From Symbiodinium sp. CCMP2592 (Eukaryota > Sar > Dinophyceae > Suessiales > Symbiodiniaceae), in contig CAJNDT010006182.1 in NCBI GenBank assembly GCA_905221615.1, forward strand, positions 124,001 through 188,000: a stretch of 64,000 nt of DNA. The letters are read 5' to 3'. Under the pieces are notes generated by a model. The model searched no databases. It worked only from the letters and a program-made list of their open reading frames with translations, and was not told where the DNA came from. This document shows positions 24,253-35,944 of this stretch, in pieces. The position numbers were made by a program, and so were the translations under genes. Numbering within the stretch: the first letter of the stretch is position 1; each line of letters begins with the position of its first letter.

Positions 24253-24272
24253 AGCATATACAAATCATGATC

Positions 24273-24408
24273 CGGACTTTGATTCCGATGAGGAATCGGA
24301 CTCGGAGTCTTCAGCAGCTACCTGCCCATCAGCTACCGGCGCTTGCTCCGCTTGCTCGGCTACCTGTTCCGGTGGCTCGGCAGCCGGAGCCAAGGGCGCA
24401 GGCTCCTC
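24273..24408 (-). CDS. Candidate upstream acidic exon of the element gene
   Basis: After a TA microsatellite and a GTGCACAG acceptor, a 136-nt frame encodes Ala/Pro/Glu/Gln-rich then Asp/Ser-rich residues (AAEDSESDSSSESKS). It ends at a possible G|GATC donor before a TGA. A disordered acidic N-terminal exon is plausible, but the exons linking it to exon a are not identified. Confidence 0.3.
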
Positions 24409-24418
24409 CTGTGCACGG

Positions 24419-24438
24419 GGTATATATATATATATATG
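24419..24438. repeat. TA microsatellite
   Basis: A short TA run directly upstream of the candidate acidic exon on the minus strand. Confidence 0.8.
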
Positions 24439-24440
24439 TA

Positions 24441-27400
24441 AACCCTCAGAAACGTTATAATCACTACAATATGATGCACTATAACACACCAAACAAACCT
24501 CCTTCTAACCAAACAAACCCTCTGCTGGGCCCCCTTACATTGAAAGGGTCCCTAAAAAATGATAGCACGTGTGTGCATTTGTGGATATATGCATGCGATG
24601 TTGCATGACCCCAAAGACTCCCGAATCATTAAAGTTTGTATATGGAACTGTAGGTATACATACATATACTCATGATCTATAGAAGCCCGTACGTGTATAT
24701 ATGTTTGTATGCGAACCCATGCACGCACCCTCGAATTTTATACCTTTTCCTATATATAACCAAACATGACCCCCGCGGCCCCAGTACTGTGCGGCCTTGT
24801 CCACGCATCGGCAGCGACGGCCGCGCGAAGAGCCCCCCCTCGGCAAGGACGGACGTTGCGCTTGCATGTGCTACATGTGTACATATACGATACACAGCAC
24901 ACCGTACCAATATATGCAGTGTAAGTGCACGGTGTATTGATATATAAGAAATAGATATATGTGTAGATATATGTGTACAGATATAGATAGAAAGATAGAT
25001 ATCATATGTGCATGCGGATGCCTATATATACATATATATATATATGTATATACAGGTGTGCATTTCCTTCATGCAAGCATGCATTCCGCACGACATATAT
25101 ACCTTGTACAGTACAGATACATATATACAAAATGTATTACAAGCGAATGTGAGTGTATATATATATATATATATATATATGTTTTTTATATGCCATCTAT
25201 ATGCATTGCCGATCGATGCAGCCGTTGTGCATGTATGCATGTGGCACACTAAAGGCCCGTTATACAACATAGGTAGATGTCTACACAAGGAACGAATGCA
25301 AATCCCAACATGCACTCTGTTTTAATGCTTGCATGCCGGACTCCTAGAACACAATTGTAAATGTCGTAACACATAACAGGCATCCAGCTACAAAACCCAT
25401 AAACAATCCCGGTAACAATCTATATGTATATATACATATATAAACACCCAAACTCTGTACACCACCATTTGCATTCCCCATGCAAGCAGCCCTGAAAAAA
25501 AGATCATACACATGTGTCGGATTCTGTGGCCCCGGCCATCAGCATGGAAAACGTCTTCTGTCGAGAACCTCGCGGTTGCTTCACAATTTGAGCCGTGTAA
25601 ACATTGATCTACACATGTATTATATACACACCTAAAATCTTCAATGTATAAACAGTATGTATGTATAAATATGCCGACAGACATTATTTTCATGCATGGT
25701 ACATGCATATGGTCCTGCTTGCATTCATGTATATGCATGCATGACACCACCAAAACTGTGTGACATCTTGTTCTTTAGTATGTATATATCTATAATAATA
25801 TTTATGAGAATGTAAATATGTAATATTTGTACCATGCAACGCACAAAACCTATATGCTTGCATATCCCGTGGGATATGTATGTGTGCACGTGCAGCTTTA
25901 TCTACAAACTGAATTGTACGGCTATGTATTATAAAGGAGGCTTCTCACGAACAAAACCAGCAGGTGATCCCGACCCAACCAGCAACATAATCGCAGCAAC
26001 CCTTCATTCCGCGATCAAATAAAGAGTACTTGGGCTCCAGCTGCATCGGCCTCGGGATCTGTGTGGACTAACCTCGGCCAAACTTTTCTCGTGCTGCTGC
26101 ATAGATTGAATCTAGATCTTCCGTCCTTATATCTACTATATAGAGGGAACTACAAACAATCTTCATGGTCCTACTTTATGTCGTGCTCAAATCGAAACAT
26201 GCAGATCGCATGGGAAGTGCTGGGTTCCAAGCCTGGCAACTGTGCACAGCTGGACGAGACACCTGCAAAACAGTCGTGGTTCAAGCAGTCCTACAAAGCT
26301 GCGAGCACGAAGCCCTGCATGCTTGCACACGCGAGTAACAAACTCTGCATGCACTCCTGACTCTGATTCACTCGCAGCTGGCCGGCCTGCGACTCTTGGT
26401 GATGGAGAGTCGGCTTCAAGATCCTTGCCAAAGAAACCAGCATGCTGTATGTCATGTCCACATGAGTATATATACAAGAAAAGACTCAACACACAGAGCC
26501 GAACACACGAAAATCCCACAACTTACAACCAAAAGCTTATAAACCCTTGTAGAAGCCCCGGGCTGGTCTTATATAACATGTAAATATAATCGTGTAAACT
26601 TTTATCGACTTCCATGGTATTTGTACATACATTGGTATACAGCTTTATCGAAAATATACTCAAGCAATCCTTCTACATTACAGGTGTATATGTATATGTG
26701 CATGTACATGTATATGAATATGTATATGCATATGTATACTGTCTATATCTCCATTTTTCTTTATACATATGTATGTATATTATAATACATCACCAGTTTA
26801 CAACTATCACCGAAATGCTTGCTTCCTGGGCAAGATATTTTATCTTGCCTTGCATTTCGGGTCTAAGGATATATTGCTAATGGTTCATGGGGTTGCGCGT
26901 GTGTATACACGGCAGAATCGCATGCGTTGTATGTGCCTCCGTTGGGTTGCCAACCCAGTCCCTTGAATCCTGGAACCCGAGCTTGAATTTCAATATCAAC
27001 AGTGTTTGTGTAAAACCTACATAAACCCTCCCGTCACCCATATGCTTCCAAGAACGAAACACATAGGAGCCCAAACATCACAGACCAAGCCAAAACAAAT
27101 CGCAACCCGATTTGAGCTTACTCAACTTGCACTCTCCATGCCTCATATACATCCCTTTAAGATATACATCTCGAACACAGAGAACCACGGCATCAGCCTC
27201 TTTGCATGCGGTGACCAATGCATACACCCATAATTCAGGAGCCCTGTTTAGAATTCACTTATGTACTCGAACTCACTCCCCAAACCCCGACACCTTAACC
27301 CCAACCCCGAAACTCTCATCCTTATAGATCCCGAAACTCCCTTACAGTTGTTTTCGGCAGCTTTATAGCCTGGAAGATTGTTTACAGTGTTTTCTACTTA

Positions 27401-28238
27401 TACTCAAGTAATGAGGTTCAGTGGTATAAGCGAAGTATGGCTCAAACAACAACTGCTCATGCCCAAATATATAGACGGTTTTTACTACAAAGTCTACATA
27501 CGATGTCCAGGAATCCAAAACGACCTTTGTGTGTGGGGGCCTATATGTAGGAAGATAAGATAGCTGAAACAATATGTTCTCGGTCACCTCTGTGTATACC
27601 ATATTTACACCCAGCCTGAACCCTGCTGTGTATTTCAAAGCCTATACTGTTTGGGCCTTCGCACCCAGGAACTGAACGTTTTTTGTTAAGGCTTTATTTC
27701 GACAAACCTAGAGCCTGTTTGAATAACCTAATATGTGCTTTAACTATATACCATGTAGCCTATATAAGCCTCCTTGAAACAAAGCGCCGCAGCCCAACAC
27801 CTTCAAAACCTTCAAGACTCTATAAAGATCCCGGCAGCAATCCACTATTTTTCCCAAAGCAAGCGAATCTTCCAAAACAAACCCCGCCCAAACAATTCGA
27901 CCCCCCCCCCGCCTCAAGCAGGGGCTCGAAGATGTTGCGGCCGCAGCCACACATGCATGGGCTTGGAGGGGAGCATCTCTAATTATATGACGAGGCATTA
28001 ATGGGGCTTCCTTGTACAAGAGAGTCATAGTTATACTCCCGCCGTTTTCCCAAGTTTGAATTTCATCCCTTTGACATTCATCACACTGCATGGGCAGAGG
28101 TCACATCGCGCCAACACCTTCCTGATGCCATTTGGTATGGGGTCTATTTGGCTTTGGTGTTTCTGTGAATATATGCATGATATATGTGACAATACATGCT
28201 CTCGCACCGACCAAGTGTTGTTTCTTGTCTGGAAAATG
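24441..28238. other. AT-rich right half of the element, no gene resolved
   Basis: AT-rich DNA with many small TA/CATA microsatellites (25019-25060, 25153-25183, 26680-26790) and degenerate CCCAAACCC-like words near 27270-27340. A GC-rich patch at about 24770-24870 could be a missed exon. No frame is convincing. Confidence 0.45.
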
Positions 28239-28425
28239 CAAACATACATACATACATACATACATACAAAAATACATACGTGCAAAAATGCATACATCCA
28301 TGCATGCATATATATATATATATGCAACCAAAAATGTCATACATTTTTCTACAATATACATATATATACACATATGCATACATAAATATGATCAGGCAAT
28401 ATATATATATATACATTTCTAAACT
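28239..28425. repeat. CATA/TATACA microsatellite
   Basis: A pure CATA run at 28242-28266, then interrupted TA/CATA units up to the right subterminal array. Confidence 0.85.
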
Positions 28426-28458
28426 ATTACATACGTATATATTGAACTGCCGACCATC

Positions 28459-28890
28459 CTACTTATCGGACTTAGCCAGACACGCCGCGGATCCTACTTA
28501 TCGGACTTATCCGGAACCCACTTAGCGGACTTAGAAGCTGACCCACTTAGCCTACTTACTCGGAGGCCCCGTCGCTGGACTTATGTCCTACTTAGCCCCT
28601 AATTATAACTGAGTTATAAGTTGACACGAAGTCGATCACAACTCAGTTGTTCAGGTTGTTTTATAAGCGCCTTAAGTACAACGTAAGTCCAGTATCTGGT
28701 TACCACAACTACAACTTAAATACACTAATGTTTAAGTAATTATAAATCAACAACAAAACATCGTCGGACTTATGGTCCACTTAAAGCACTTGGAGGTGTG
28801 GTTACTGAACTTATAACTCAAGTTACTGTACTTAATAAGTTACTTAGTAACCAGAGCATAACTGATGCAAATGCATCAATTACTTATAAA
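28459..28890. repeat. Right subterminal ACTTA/TAAGT array
   Basis: About 17 ACTTA and at least 4 TAAGT words. The inner part repeats CCTACTTATCGGACTTA-like units. In reverse complement the left array opens with CCTACTTAGCCTACTTAC, and this array contains CCCACTTAGCCTACTTAC, so the arrays are in inverted orientation. Confidence 0.8.
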
Positions 28891-28907
28891 CAGAGCGATC
28901 CTCCAAG
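28871..28907 (-). repeat. Right terminal inverted repeat
   Basis: The reverse complement begins CTTGGAGGATCGCTCTG and matches the left end at 24 of 26 positions. Confidence 0.75.
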
Positions 28908-28939
28908 CAGGAACCCCCGAAGGAAGACGTGGCCGATGA

Positions 28940-28958
28940 CTTGAGCCAAAATGGCTAC
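28940..28958 (-). other. Relict dinoflagellate spliced leader (DinoSL)
   Basis: GTAGCCATTTTGGCTCAAG on the minus strand is identical to the last 19 nt of the roughly 22-nt leader trans-spliced to dinoflagellate nuclear mRNAs. The two preceding bases (GA) differ from the CC of the leader. A genomic leader copy that is not an SL RNA gene is the known mark of a reverse-transcribed mRNA reinserted into the genome. No SL RNA gene body or donor GT follows (next bases TCATCGG), so this is a relict. Sequence downstream on the minus strand runs 32 nt before meeting the transposon end. Confidence 0.85.
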
Positions 28959-28962
28959 TCTA

Positions 28963-29165
28963 TCTCGCTCTCTCTCTCTCTCTCTCTCTCTGTGTCGTGC
29001 TCGTGCTTGCACGTTGTCGTCCCGTCGTAAGCTTATCTCTCTCTCTTGCTTCCTCTCTCTCTCTCTCTCTCTCTCCCCTTCTTTCTCTTACCTTCTCTGC
29101 CTCTATCGTTGTTCTCTCTATCCTTCCTTTCACTCTGTCTCTCTCTCTCGCTCTCTTTGCTTTGC
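28963..29165. repeat. CT microsatellite (interrupted)
   Basis: Long CT runs with short interruptions. It abuts the 5' side of the spliced-leader relict. Confidence 0.9.
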
Positions 29166-29745
29166 TCTCTTTCTTTCGCCGGGGTTAAGGTGTAGAGGTT
29201 ACCCCCTACACTCTCCCTCTCTCCCCCGGTGCGGAATTGAAGTGCTGAATTGGTGAGGCTGCAACTGGTCTCAATACAGGAGCATAGCCGCCTCTCGTGT
29301 GAGAAGTTGCATGACAAAGGTAGACTGGTGCGCTTGAAGGAACTACCCCTGAAGTCATTTCGCAGTTGCGATGTCCTTACGAAGTTGCCGCGTGCCTCTA
29401 CACAACTGTGTGAGGAGACCGAGAAGCTCGCCAAGCCCACAGCCCCTAACCAAGCTGTGCTGAAAGATTGCTCGTGCCCAGCTACCAGTAGCAAGAAAGC
29501 TCGTGAAACGCCATTCAACCTGAGAGGATTAGAGCATTGAAGACGGAAACTGATCTCCTTAGATCCCCAAAAAACGCCCGCTTTTTCACGATCCACCTTC
29601 GTCCCCTGTGGTGTGAACTTCGTCGCGGCCGGCGCGGCCGCGGTGCTTGCGGCGCCCGCTGGGCGCTTCAGCGCCGTCTCGGGGTGGTCAAGCACATTGG
29701 TGACAGCACATGAACATATTTGTGTGCAGAATTACATCTTGTACA
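29166..29745. other. No supported gene; GC-rich patch
   Basis: Frames of 96 codons (plus, 29250-29540) and 220 codons (minus, 29695-29033) overlap. The second gains its length from the GA repeat. A CpG-rich patch at 29620-29680 holds short GGCGC inverted repeats. Confidence 0.4.
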
Positions 29746-29840
29746 TGCAAACATCTGTATACATATGTACGTATGTACGTACGTACAGATGTACGTACGT
29801 ATGTGTTTATATATATATATACACTATATTATATCTACAT
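29746..29840. repeat. TACG/TATG/TA microsatellite
   Basis: Imperfect GTAC and GTAT units followed by a TA run. Confidence 0.8.
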
Positions 29841-29914
29841 CTATCACTGTTGCAAGCATACTACCTCTGCTACTCTCATCGTAACTATCGTTCTTACTAG
29901 TTTGTAGAAGTGCT

Positions 29915-30135
29915 ATCACTACGTACCACTACCACTACCGCTCCGCTAGCAGTAGCTGCACTAGCAGTAGTATCACCACTGCCACTGCCACTACCACCAT
30001 TTCCACTCCACTACCACCACTACCACTCTACCACAACTATGACTCCTACCACTACTATCATTACAAGCACATCTACCATTACGACCACTACCTCCGCTAC
30101 CACTACTACGACTACCACCTACGCCACCACCAGTG
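29915..30135. repeat. ACT/CCA trinucleotide microsatellite
   Basis: Same triplet class as the block at 10.1-10.4 kb. Confidence 0.85.
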
Positions 30136-31807
30136 CTGCTACGAGGAACAGATGCACAGCGTTGGCTGCTTATGTTCCTCCCATTGCCACGATTATTACT
30201 ATCGTCCTGCCTTCTTGACCATCCGATCGGCCCCAGGAGGATCCTCACCTTGAGGGAGTTGCTCCACTCGGAGGATTGGGGGAGCGTACCCCTCACATTC
30301 ATACTTTTGCATAGCCCCGATCCACGAAGCGTTGTGAAAGGTTTTCGGATTTGAGCTGTTCAGGTTCATCACGGCTTGGACGAAACGGCTGGCTTCCAAC
30401 ATTCATCTTTGGAATTCCGGCCTTCCAGACGTCGCAGGCCGCCAAGCGATGCTTCTGAGCCCAAACGGCGCCGGGCACCTCACCTCCCCTGCTCTGCGTC
30501 TTGGGTTCTGGGCGCAAGCTCGTCTATTTCTAAGCCGAAGACCCTGAAATGTTCAACGATACCTCCGGCTCTCAAAAGCCAAAAACTGAAGCCCAAACAA
30601 TGCCAATGAACCAGAAGGCCCTTGAAAGCGCACGGTACCCGAAGGAGGCGGGAACCCGACCCCCTCGTGGGCCGAAGCCGACCAGGCCGAAGCGGTTGCA
30701 GCCCTTCGGGTGACGTGTTCCGGTTAGGGTTAAGGGCCGAGGGTTGTAGGCGTTTTGGGGTTGAGGGAGTTGGCGCGTGGGATTCGGGTCACGAGGATAG
30801 GGCTACAGGCTTCGTGTTAAAGTTTTTTTGCTTGTGATTTGAGGCTCGGGATGCAGGACTTAGGGATTCAGTGGGGTACTGGAGTTACAGGGCTTCGCGA
30901 GTGTATCTGCAGCACTGGAGGCCACTCGGGTATGTTCGGTGTCTCAGCCTAAGCCTAAGCACCAAACCAGTCACACAACCCCCCCACCGATTACCATCAC
31001 AGTATGCATCCTGAGCTCTGAGGCAAACCAAGCCTTGGGGGCAAGTCCTCTGGACATGATTTCTCTACGATGTATGAGATCAAGTGTGAGGCCTGCATAA
31101 GCTAGCAGCCACGGATAGCTCCTAGAGGGTCCTGGAAAGGCTTCCATCAACCCGCAACCTGACCCAAAGCGCTCTGGTTAAGCCCCGGTCTCGAAAACCC
31201 CAAGACAGCAATTCCAAGACCCTGCAAGACCCGAAACCTTAGCATAACTTCTGCCTGCTGGCGCAAGAATGCCACGGATGCCTCCACCTCGCAAGGCTCG
31301 TGGCTCGCTGCTTCCGGATCTTTTAAAAACCGTGGTGTCTATCCTCTTCTTCTGCTGTTATTCCGCCTCGGCGCTGCAAGTACTGCCCCGAACAAGGATG
31401 CTTCTATGATTTTCGACTCCACTAAGGGCTGCACAAGGACCTGAACCGTAGATAGCAGCTTGCTCGACATGAGCCTTACACCGCGAGCCCTCACCAAAGT
31501 CTCTGAAGCGTGTATGTACTCCCGCGTGGACGCACACCCCCACCAGTTTCGGCGAAATCCGCAGAGAAGCCACTAAACCCAAACCCTAAACCCTTAAACC
31601 CAAATCCCTACAGGATTCTGAGAAGCTTCCCTAAATCCCCTCCGAGGCCTCGGAGAGAACGGTCTCAAGAAGCCAGTCCTCTTGAGACTAAAATTAAAAC
31701 CTAAACCATATCTGAGATGGGCTTAGGAAGTGTGCGGGCTTTGGGAAAAAAGGCTTGAGGAACTCAGACTTTGCGCATGTCGATGGCTTTTTTACCGAAT
31801 GCGCGGT
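30136..31807. other. No gene seen; telomere-like words
   Basis: Degenerate GGTTAGGG words at 30720-30770 and a CCCAAACCCTAAACCC-like tract at 31570-31610. No supported frame. Confidence 0.45.
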
Positions 31808-32610
31808 TCAAGCCTCGCGCGGCGCAAGCGCGATGCGCCTGGCGCGGCCATAGAGGTCCACTCCCATTGCCTCAAAGGCCCGCGGGATGTCGATGATCAT
31901 CCAACCTGCAGCACTTAAATTCGATACACTCAGCTCCTCTTGTGCAAGACACGGACACGACACCCCGAAGCCCACATCCGAAATCACAGGCGAATCCCAA
32001 TCTTCAGCCCAGCAACCCTCGATGATTCGGCCCCCCACCACATGCGCATGCGCACCGCAGCGGATGGGCACACGCCGTCCGGTAGCCTGCTCACCCAGCC
32101 AGGTGCCTGTGTGATACCCCCAAAGGTAGAAGTGCGCCCCGCAGTATGGACCTTCGCAGATCACTAGGTCCGTCTCACGTGTAAGGTTCGAGAAGGCGGC
32201 GCGGAGAGGCGCCAGCCAATTCTTCCGGTACTCCTCACGCGAGGAGGCTGTGCCAATGCCACCCGGGCCGTACCAGATCAAGTTCTCGGCCCACAACAAG
32301 GACACAGCTACATCAGCTCTGTCATAGTCTTCTTCCAGGGCCGTCTTCCAGACCCGCTCGGACTCGAGCGCATCTTTCTCGGAATAGAGGAAGCTCAGGG
32401 GAGCGGTAAGTCCGTCCATGGCATGGGGAGCACGGTACCCGTAGCCATCAGTCCTCATTGGAGCTTTGGGCAAGATGTCGTAGCCCACTTGCTCGAAAAG
32501 GTGCACCACGTCGATCAAGCACCAGTTGATCTTGATCCGGGATTCCTCGAGCAGGTAGAAGTCAAGATCGCGGATGCGCACAATTGGATTCTCCGCCGGC
32601 GGCGGAACAC
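31808..32610 (-). CDS. SnoaL-like (NTF2-fold) protein, 3' part, one intron
   Basis: The frame encodes the end of one SnoaL-like domain (IVRIRDLDFYLLE, then KINWCLIDVVHLFEQVGYD) and a full second one: LLWAENLIWYGPGGIGT, REEYRKNWLAPLRAAF, HFYLWGYHTGTWLGEQATGR, GGRIIEG, then WMIIDIPRAFEAMGVD. SnoaL-like proteins share the NTF2 cone fold; some are polyketide cyclases or ester cyclases and many are uncharacterised. The sharp match of GGRIIEG to GWMIIDIP requires removing 32016-31906, a 111-nt intron flanked by GAGG|GT and GCAG|GT. Because 111 is divisible by three, an unspliced reading stays open. The 5' limit is set at a likely acceptor (CCACCAAG, exon from 32610); a first domain must lie upstream but was not located. 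The stop is TGA at 31810-31808. Substrate unknown. Confidence 0.75.
31906..32016 (-). other. In-frame 111-nt intron
   Basis: It begins GTTGCTGGGCTG and ends TTTAAGTGCTGCAG. Removal fuses GAG-G with GT-TGG to give Glu-Gly-Trp, restoring the family motif. Confidence 0.7.
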
Positions 32611-33180
32611 CTTGGTGGAAGGACCTAAAACCCTTGCGAACTTGCGAACTCTTACAAACTCACGTGTTACCCTTTTGGCTTTAACTCCCCGCACATGCAT
32701 GGGTCTCGCGTTAACAGTCGAATGTTTGTTTTTGACCATGGTATCAACGATTTGATACGGCTCCAGAGAACTTCTAACGAATCACACATCGGGCATGATT
32801 GTGCTAACACTCCAACACAAACGGTCTATTCTGGGCGTTTGGTAGGGTCACCGGGCAGGCAACTTACGCACACTGTCAAGACACCGGCGAACTCGGCCGT
32901 CCAGCGCGCCAAGCCGTATGAAGCCTGGACTGGCTCATTGAGCCTTGAGGTGCTCTTGCAAGGATGAGTCTGCAGGCGTTGGGTCGGCGGGACGGGCAGT
33001 CTCCCACCTTCACTACGCACGAAGGAAGATCAATGCCTTGAGGTGGAGGTGAGGGTGAAGTATTGGGTTTTGGCACCAGCCATTCTTGGCTTTGGACAGG
33101 ACCCCGGACCACCCCGAGCATCAGAGCACCCTTAAACTGCAAAGAGGAGCAGAGGTCACGAGAGGCCCCCGAGCTGCGCG
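32611..33180. other. No gene resolved upstream of the SnoaL-like exon
   Basis: The first NTF2-type domain expected for a two-domain protein was not found here in any frame I read. Confidence 0.4.
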
Positions 33181-33560
33181 GATGAAGTCCTTCCAGGGCA
33201 TGGCTTGCTCAGCCACCCAACAACCATCGGACTTAGATGTCAGCGCTTCGCTTCAGGAACCTCAAGATAAACAGGTGCCCTCGCTGTGTGTATAGGAGGT
33301 TTGCACTGTGATGAAGGCTGCAGCCACCTCACGAAGGAATCATACTCGATGCATATGTAGAGTCTCAGATTGCGCAGGATTTTGGCCCAGTGAGTTTCAT
33401 CTGAGTCATGCATGATACATTGACTGGAACCCGATTCCAGAAATCACACCACCCCCGTCGGGGCTGAACAGTGATGTAAGTCTTGTCGCGCAAAAGCACC
33501 GGCTCAAGCTCTCTATGAAAACAGCACGCATGATCAGTAACATAGTTGCCCCAGACACCA
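33181..33560 (-). other. Exon-like stretches of an unknown gene
   Basis: Three minus-strand pieces look protein-like and are bounded by plausible acceptors. RELEPVLLRDKTYITVQ follows TGCTGTTTTCATAG near 33508. HDSDETHWAKILRNLRLYIC then YDSFVRWLQ follows TTCCAG near 33423. SDGCWVAEQAMPWKDFIRAA lies near 33228-33168. I cannot name the family or prove the splicing. They could be upstream exons of the SnoaL-like gene or a separate gene. Confidence 0.25.
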
Positions 33561-33625
33561 TAGACCATAATTGTACCAATTCATATGTATATATATATAT
33601 ATATGTATAGATAGATAGATAGATG
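33561..33625. repeat. TA/GATA microsatellite
   Basis: A TA run at 33586-33608 followed by several GATA units. Confidence 0.8.
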
Positions 33626-35944
33626 AGTGAAGCAACCTGATTCTGGGTTGAGCCCCACACGGACAACGCAGCCTTCGGGCTTGCTACTCTGGTATTGTAC
33701 CAATTCACCACGAGGCCCTCGTCCGCGTGCTGAGCCTCTTGCATTACACGTAGCCAGGATCTGCCCTTGCACAGACCCTTGGAGCTCTCTTGCCAGGAAG
33801 CATCTTTCATTAATGTAGGCCTGGAACCCTGAAGCATTCTCGCAACCCTTGACACCGCAACACCACACCGAGACACCGTCCTAGTTAGAGCCTCCGACTT
33901 TCTGAAGGTATCCTAAACGCAATCTGCACCAACCTCTCAAGAGCCCGCCATCAACAAAAAAGAGATCTTGCCTGCCATTGGGAGTCGGGGATCGCACGGT
34001 TGAAGTGCATGTGCTCTCCTTGGTCCGCTTTTCGGGGCTGGACGGCCAGACGTGACGCTTTTTTCTCGAGTGTCTGGACATGGATTTTGCGCATAGGCGC
34101 AGGGAAACCTGCGCGGCGCAAGCTGCAGACATTTGGGACAAACCCTACAAGACTAGCATTCAGGGGATTGCTTCACGGTTTGACCGATCCAACTTCCTCA
34201 GAAGACAAAGTTCAGCCTGTGGTAACAGCGGTAGTGCATAGTAGAAACAGTGGATACGAAGTCCCATGCCATGGAGCTGCAGCTCAGCTTTCCTTGCTCA
34301 CTCTTCTAGCATCTAGCACTCTTCCGATGAAGTCGAAGTTACAAGCAAGAAGAAGTCCGGTGAAGCAACTGGAGAGGAATGAGCACTCAACACCAGCTTT
34401 GCCAAGGTATGGAGCACTGGCCCCTTCATATCACCACGAAAACCGGCAAAGCCACAGGAACACGAAATCCCCAATAAACGGCAAACGCCCCTCGTTGTCA
34501 ACGAGAGGCCCTCAAACCAGGCTCGGAGCCCGCGTGTGGCCGTGAAATTCCAAGGGCCGACCTGAAAAATGAGAGGTTGCCGGGGCTCAAAGTTGTGCGT
34601 CGGGGGCGATGATGGCGCTAGGTACTGTTTGTACCGGCATGCTTTGCAGTCGCCAATACTCCGGCGCATGCGCACGCCGGGAGTTCCCGAAGAAAGATCG
34701 GGATCAGCAGGAAATTTCACAAGGTCTACGGCAGGGTCTGCGACTTGAAAGGCTCCGATCTGACTTTACAGTTTCAGGCTCCAGGGGTTGGGCGCGGTTC
34801 GAAGAACTCTCGTGGTCTCTCCGACTTCGGGGTTTGGGCCTCACGCTCAGATGGGGCCTCAATATATGGAGAGTGGAGACTTAATGCAATGACTAAAGAG
34901 GAGCCCAGAAGCTGCACTCCATGACAAAGTTTCTCTTGACAGCAAAGGGCTTGCGATTCTTTGAATCAGTGTTTCTTTTGGGCAGCTATGCTGGAGAAGC
35001 CATTCGAGGGTGGCAACCGGGCTTGTGCATGAAGGGTTCGTTCTGGTGAGGAGCTGGCGGCTCAAAGGACTTGGCATGTCAATGGTGAGGGTAGGCTGCG
35101 TGCACCAGCGATTGCCAGCTTATGTAAGCCCCCCGCGGCTTCTGCCAAAGGAACCGCGACTACGTTGACTACGTTTAAACAAAAAACTGCCTTCCCAGAT
35201 TTCAAAGTAGAAGGAGACTCGCGCATGCTTTGACCAGAACCCCGAACACAAACTCTTCAAGAGCATGGCACATAGTTAAAGTCGTAGATGAAATCTTCCG
35301 TCCAGTACGGAGCCTGCCCAAGAAGGCGATTCGTGGTTTTCGGGACTCCGGCTAAGCATCTGCAGTTTGAAGTGGTCGGGACATGCGTTGGGGGAGTTGT
35401 TTTAGACAGGGTTCCGGCCGAGGGTTTGGGATTAGAGGTTTCTGGAGTGGAGCTCTTCCTTGACTGCCTGAACACGCTAGGCAAGCTAGCTCATTGAGCG
35501 AAGTCCTCTCACATACTTGCACATGCACCATGCCATGAAAATGTGAAGATCGTAGAAAGCCATGTCGCTGCAATCTCTGGGCTTAGGATGTTGACATGGA
35601 GGCTTGAATCAAGGTGCTCTATAGAACCAGCTTCAGTACCTGAGACTCCAGTCCGAATATTCCGGCAGAGGATGTGGAAACCCTGCAACTTGCGATCTTG
35701 CAACCCGACACCAATCTGAGGCATGTGGCCATATTTTTGGACCAGTCTCGCCAGTCATCCCAAGCCTCATGCTAGGACGCTAGGATCTGTGAGGGTGTCA
35801 GACAGCTCCACGTAAAGATGACAAGGCCAGTACTGCTTATCGCAATGCTGACAGTCTGCTAGTCCCGGTACTGGTAGCATCAACAGCATGGAGTTGTGCA
35901 GTAGCAGTACTTGCTGTGGTACTGCTACCGCTGGTGGCCGACCG
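33626..35944. other. No gene seen
   Basis: The longest frames (181 codons plus at 34000, 156 codons minus at 33876) lack domain features. Weak coding character on the minus strand at 33660-33830 is noted but not annotated. Confidence 0.4.

Larger units (their letters stand above)
18648..28907. mobile_element. Large terminal-inverted-repeat DNA transposon (10.26 kb)
   Basis: The left end reads CTTGGAGG, G, TCGCTCTG, C, TTATAAGT inward from 18648. The minus strand inward from 28907 reads CTTGGAGG, A, TCGCTCTG, T, TTATAAGT, so 24 of 26 bases match and similarity weakens after that. Just inside each end is a dense ACTTA/TAAGT array. The interior is more AT- and microsatellite-rich than the flanks and holds a multi-exon gene with transposase-like character on the minus strand. 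Terminal inverted repeats plus clustered subterminal motifs are the known design of En/Spm (CACTA) and some other cut-and-paste elements, but no CACTA terminus is present, so I leave the superfamily open. No target-site duplication directly abuts the ends; ACCCCC occurs within 6 nt of both. Confidence 0.7.

Noticed and set aside
18648-28907. CACTA superfamily assignment
   Set aside because: Subterminal arrays fit, but the termini do not read CACTA and no 3-bp target duplication is clear.
28940-28958. Functional SL RNA gene
   Set aside because: No GT donor follows the leader (next bases TCATCGG) and no Sm-like site or tandem repeat is visible.
29033-29695. 220-codon minus frame upstream of the leader relict
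   Set aside because: A large part is the Arg/Glu translation of the GA repeat; the rest lacks motifs and overlaps a plus-strand frame of equal quality.
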